A DNA stretch of 64,000 nucleotides from Muribaculaceae bacterium (GTDB lineage: Bacteria; Bacteroidota; Bacteroidia; Bacteroidales; Muribaculaceae). The stretch lies in the NCBI GenBank assembly GCA_022509165.1, contig JAFLTT010000011.1:1-64000 (forward strand), written 5' to 3'. Position numbers and translations under genes: made by a program. The stretch's first letter is position 1. Every line of letters begins with the position of its first letter. The notes below the pieces were generated by a model. That model did no database searches. It saw only the letters and a program-made list of their open reading frames with translations, and was not told where the DNA came from. Below, one piece after another: positions 63,668 to 64,000 of this stretch.

Positions 63668-64000
63668 TCAATCATTATCAACCGGAAGACTGTTGTAAAC
63701 TTCTTCTGCCGATTTTATATCATTGTTATATTCATCACTTACAATTCTTCCATCTTTAAGAAGGATATTGCGAGAAGAATACATTGCAATTTCCGGATTA
63801 TGGGTCACAAAGATTATTGTTTTGCCCTCTCGATAAAGTTTCTGGAAAAGAGTGAGAATAGAAAAAGAGGTCCGTGTATCCAGGTTACCGGTAGCCTCAT
63901 CGGCAAGGATGATTACCGGATTGTTGACGAGTGCCCGTGCTATTGCCACTCTTTGCTGCTGACCGCCCGACATCTGGTTGCTTCGATGGTTAAGTCTGTC
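63668..64000 (-). CDS. MacB-type ABC transporter ATP-binding protein (C-terminal part)
   Basis: The C-terminal 110 residues of a LolD/MacB-type ATPase; the N-terminus lies beyond the right edge. The frame is open to the window end (DRLNHRSNQ before MSGG), so the ORF-track Met is only an internal residue. Visible motifs: signature [15 protein letters not shown], Walker [15 protein letters not shown]-loop FVTHNPEIA. It is 4 bases before the permease gene, clearly its partner. Confidence 0.93.
   Translation of the reverse strand, partial: DRLNHRSNQMSGGQQQRVAIARALVNNPVIILADEATGNLDTRTSFSILTLFQKLYREGKTIIFVTHNPEIAMYSSRNILLKDGRIVSDEYNNDIKSAEEVYNSLPVDND

Overview
The window looks like a chromosomal segment of a gut-type Bacteroidota bacterium of the order Bacteroidales. 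The evidence is the recurring -7 promoter element TAnnTTTG (once with a perfectly spaced TTTG -33 element), few Shine-Dalgarno sites, Bacteroidota-restricted families (DUF4835, DUF5606, DUF4465, a BtuG-like surface propeller), a TonB-dependent receptor/surface-lipoprotein locus and an anaerobic ribonucleotide reductase. I cannot fix the family or genus from sequence alone. No mobile element, tRNA or CRISPR array was seen.

Layout. Positions 1-125 hold the 3' part of a 5S rRNA and its terminator. A minus-strand operon at 256-8164, headed by a cobalamin riboswitch (8332-8489), encodes a complete vitamin B12 capture and import system: DUF4465 lipoprotein, a second surface lipoprotein, BtuG-like propeller, BtuB, BtuF, BtuC and BtuD. 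Next (8635-12295, minus) come an acyl-CoA dehydrogenase and its electron-transfer flavoprotein. A divergent PD40-repeat protein (12458) precedes a single plus-strand leucine/isoleucine/valine operon, leuACDB-ilvDBNC (13909-23662), which ends in a strong terminator.

Directly after that terminator lies the most unusual region, 23727-38951: a MATE efflux protein fused to an RsbW-like kinase domain, a 2977-residue three-module NRPS ending in a thioester reductase, a PaaK-like acid ligase, an RsbU-like protein (sensor, PP2C phosphatase and a second RsbW-like domain in one chain), a STAS anti-sigma-antagonist and an Sfp-type phosphopantetheinyl transferase. This combines a peptide-aldehyde assembly line, its exporter and a partner-switching circuit, with no sigma factor nearby. 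The loading A domain lacks the Asp that binds the amino group of amino acids, so the product is plausibly an N-acyl-dipeptide aldehyde.

The rest is mostly core functions: rpsF-rpsR-rplI; dnaN, exonuclease, coaBC, DUF4835, recN, rlmB; nusB, yajC, ybbR-like, coaE, DUF5606 (all plus); nrdD-nrdG (minus); cstA (plus); a minus-strand TolC-like gene with a cobalt/nickel ECF importer cbiMN-cbiQ-cbiO; a META-domain lipoprotein, hslR and pth (plus); and tilS with a MacB-type ABC exporter (minus) running off the right edge.
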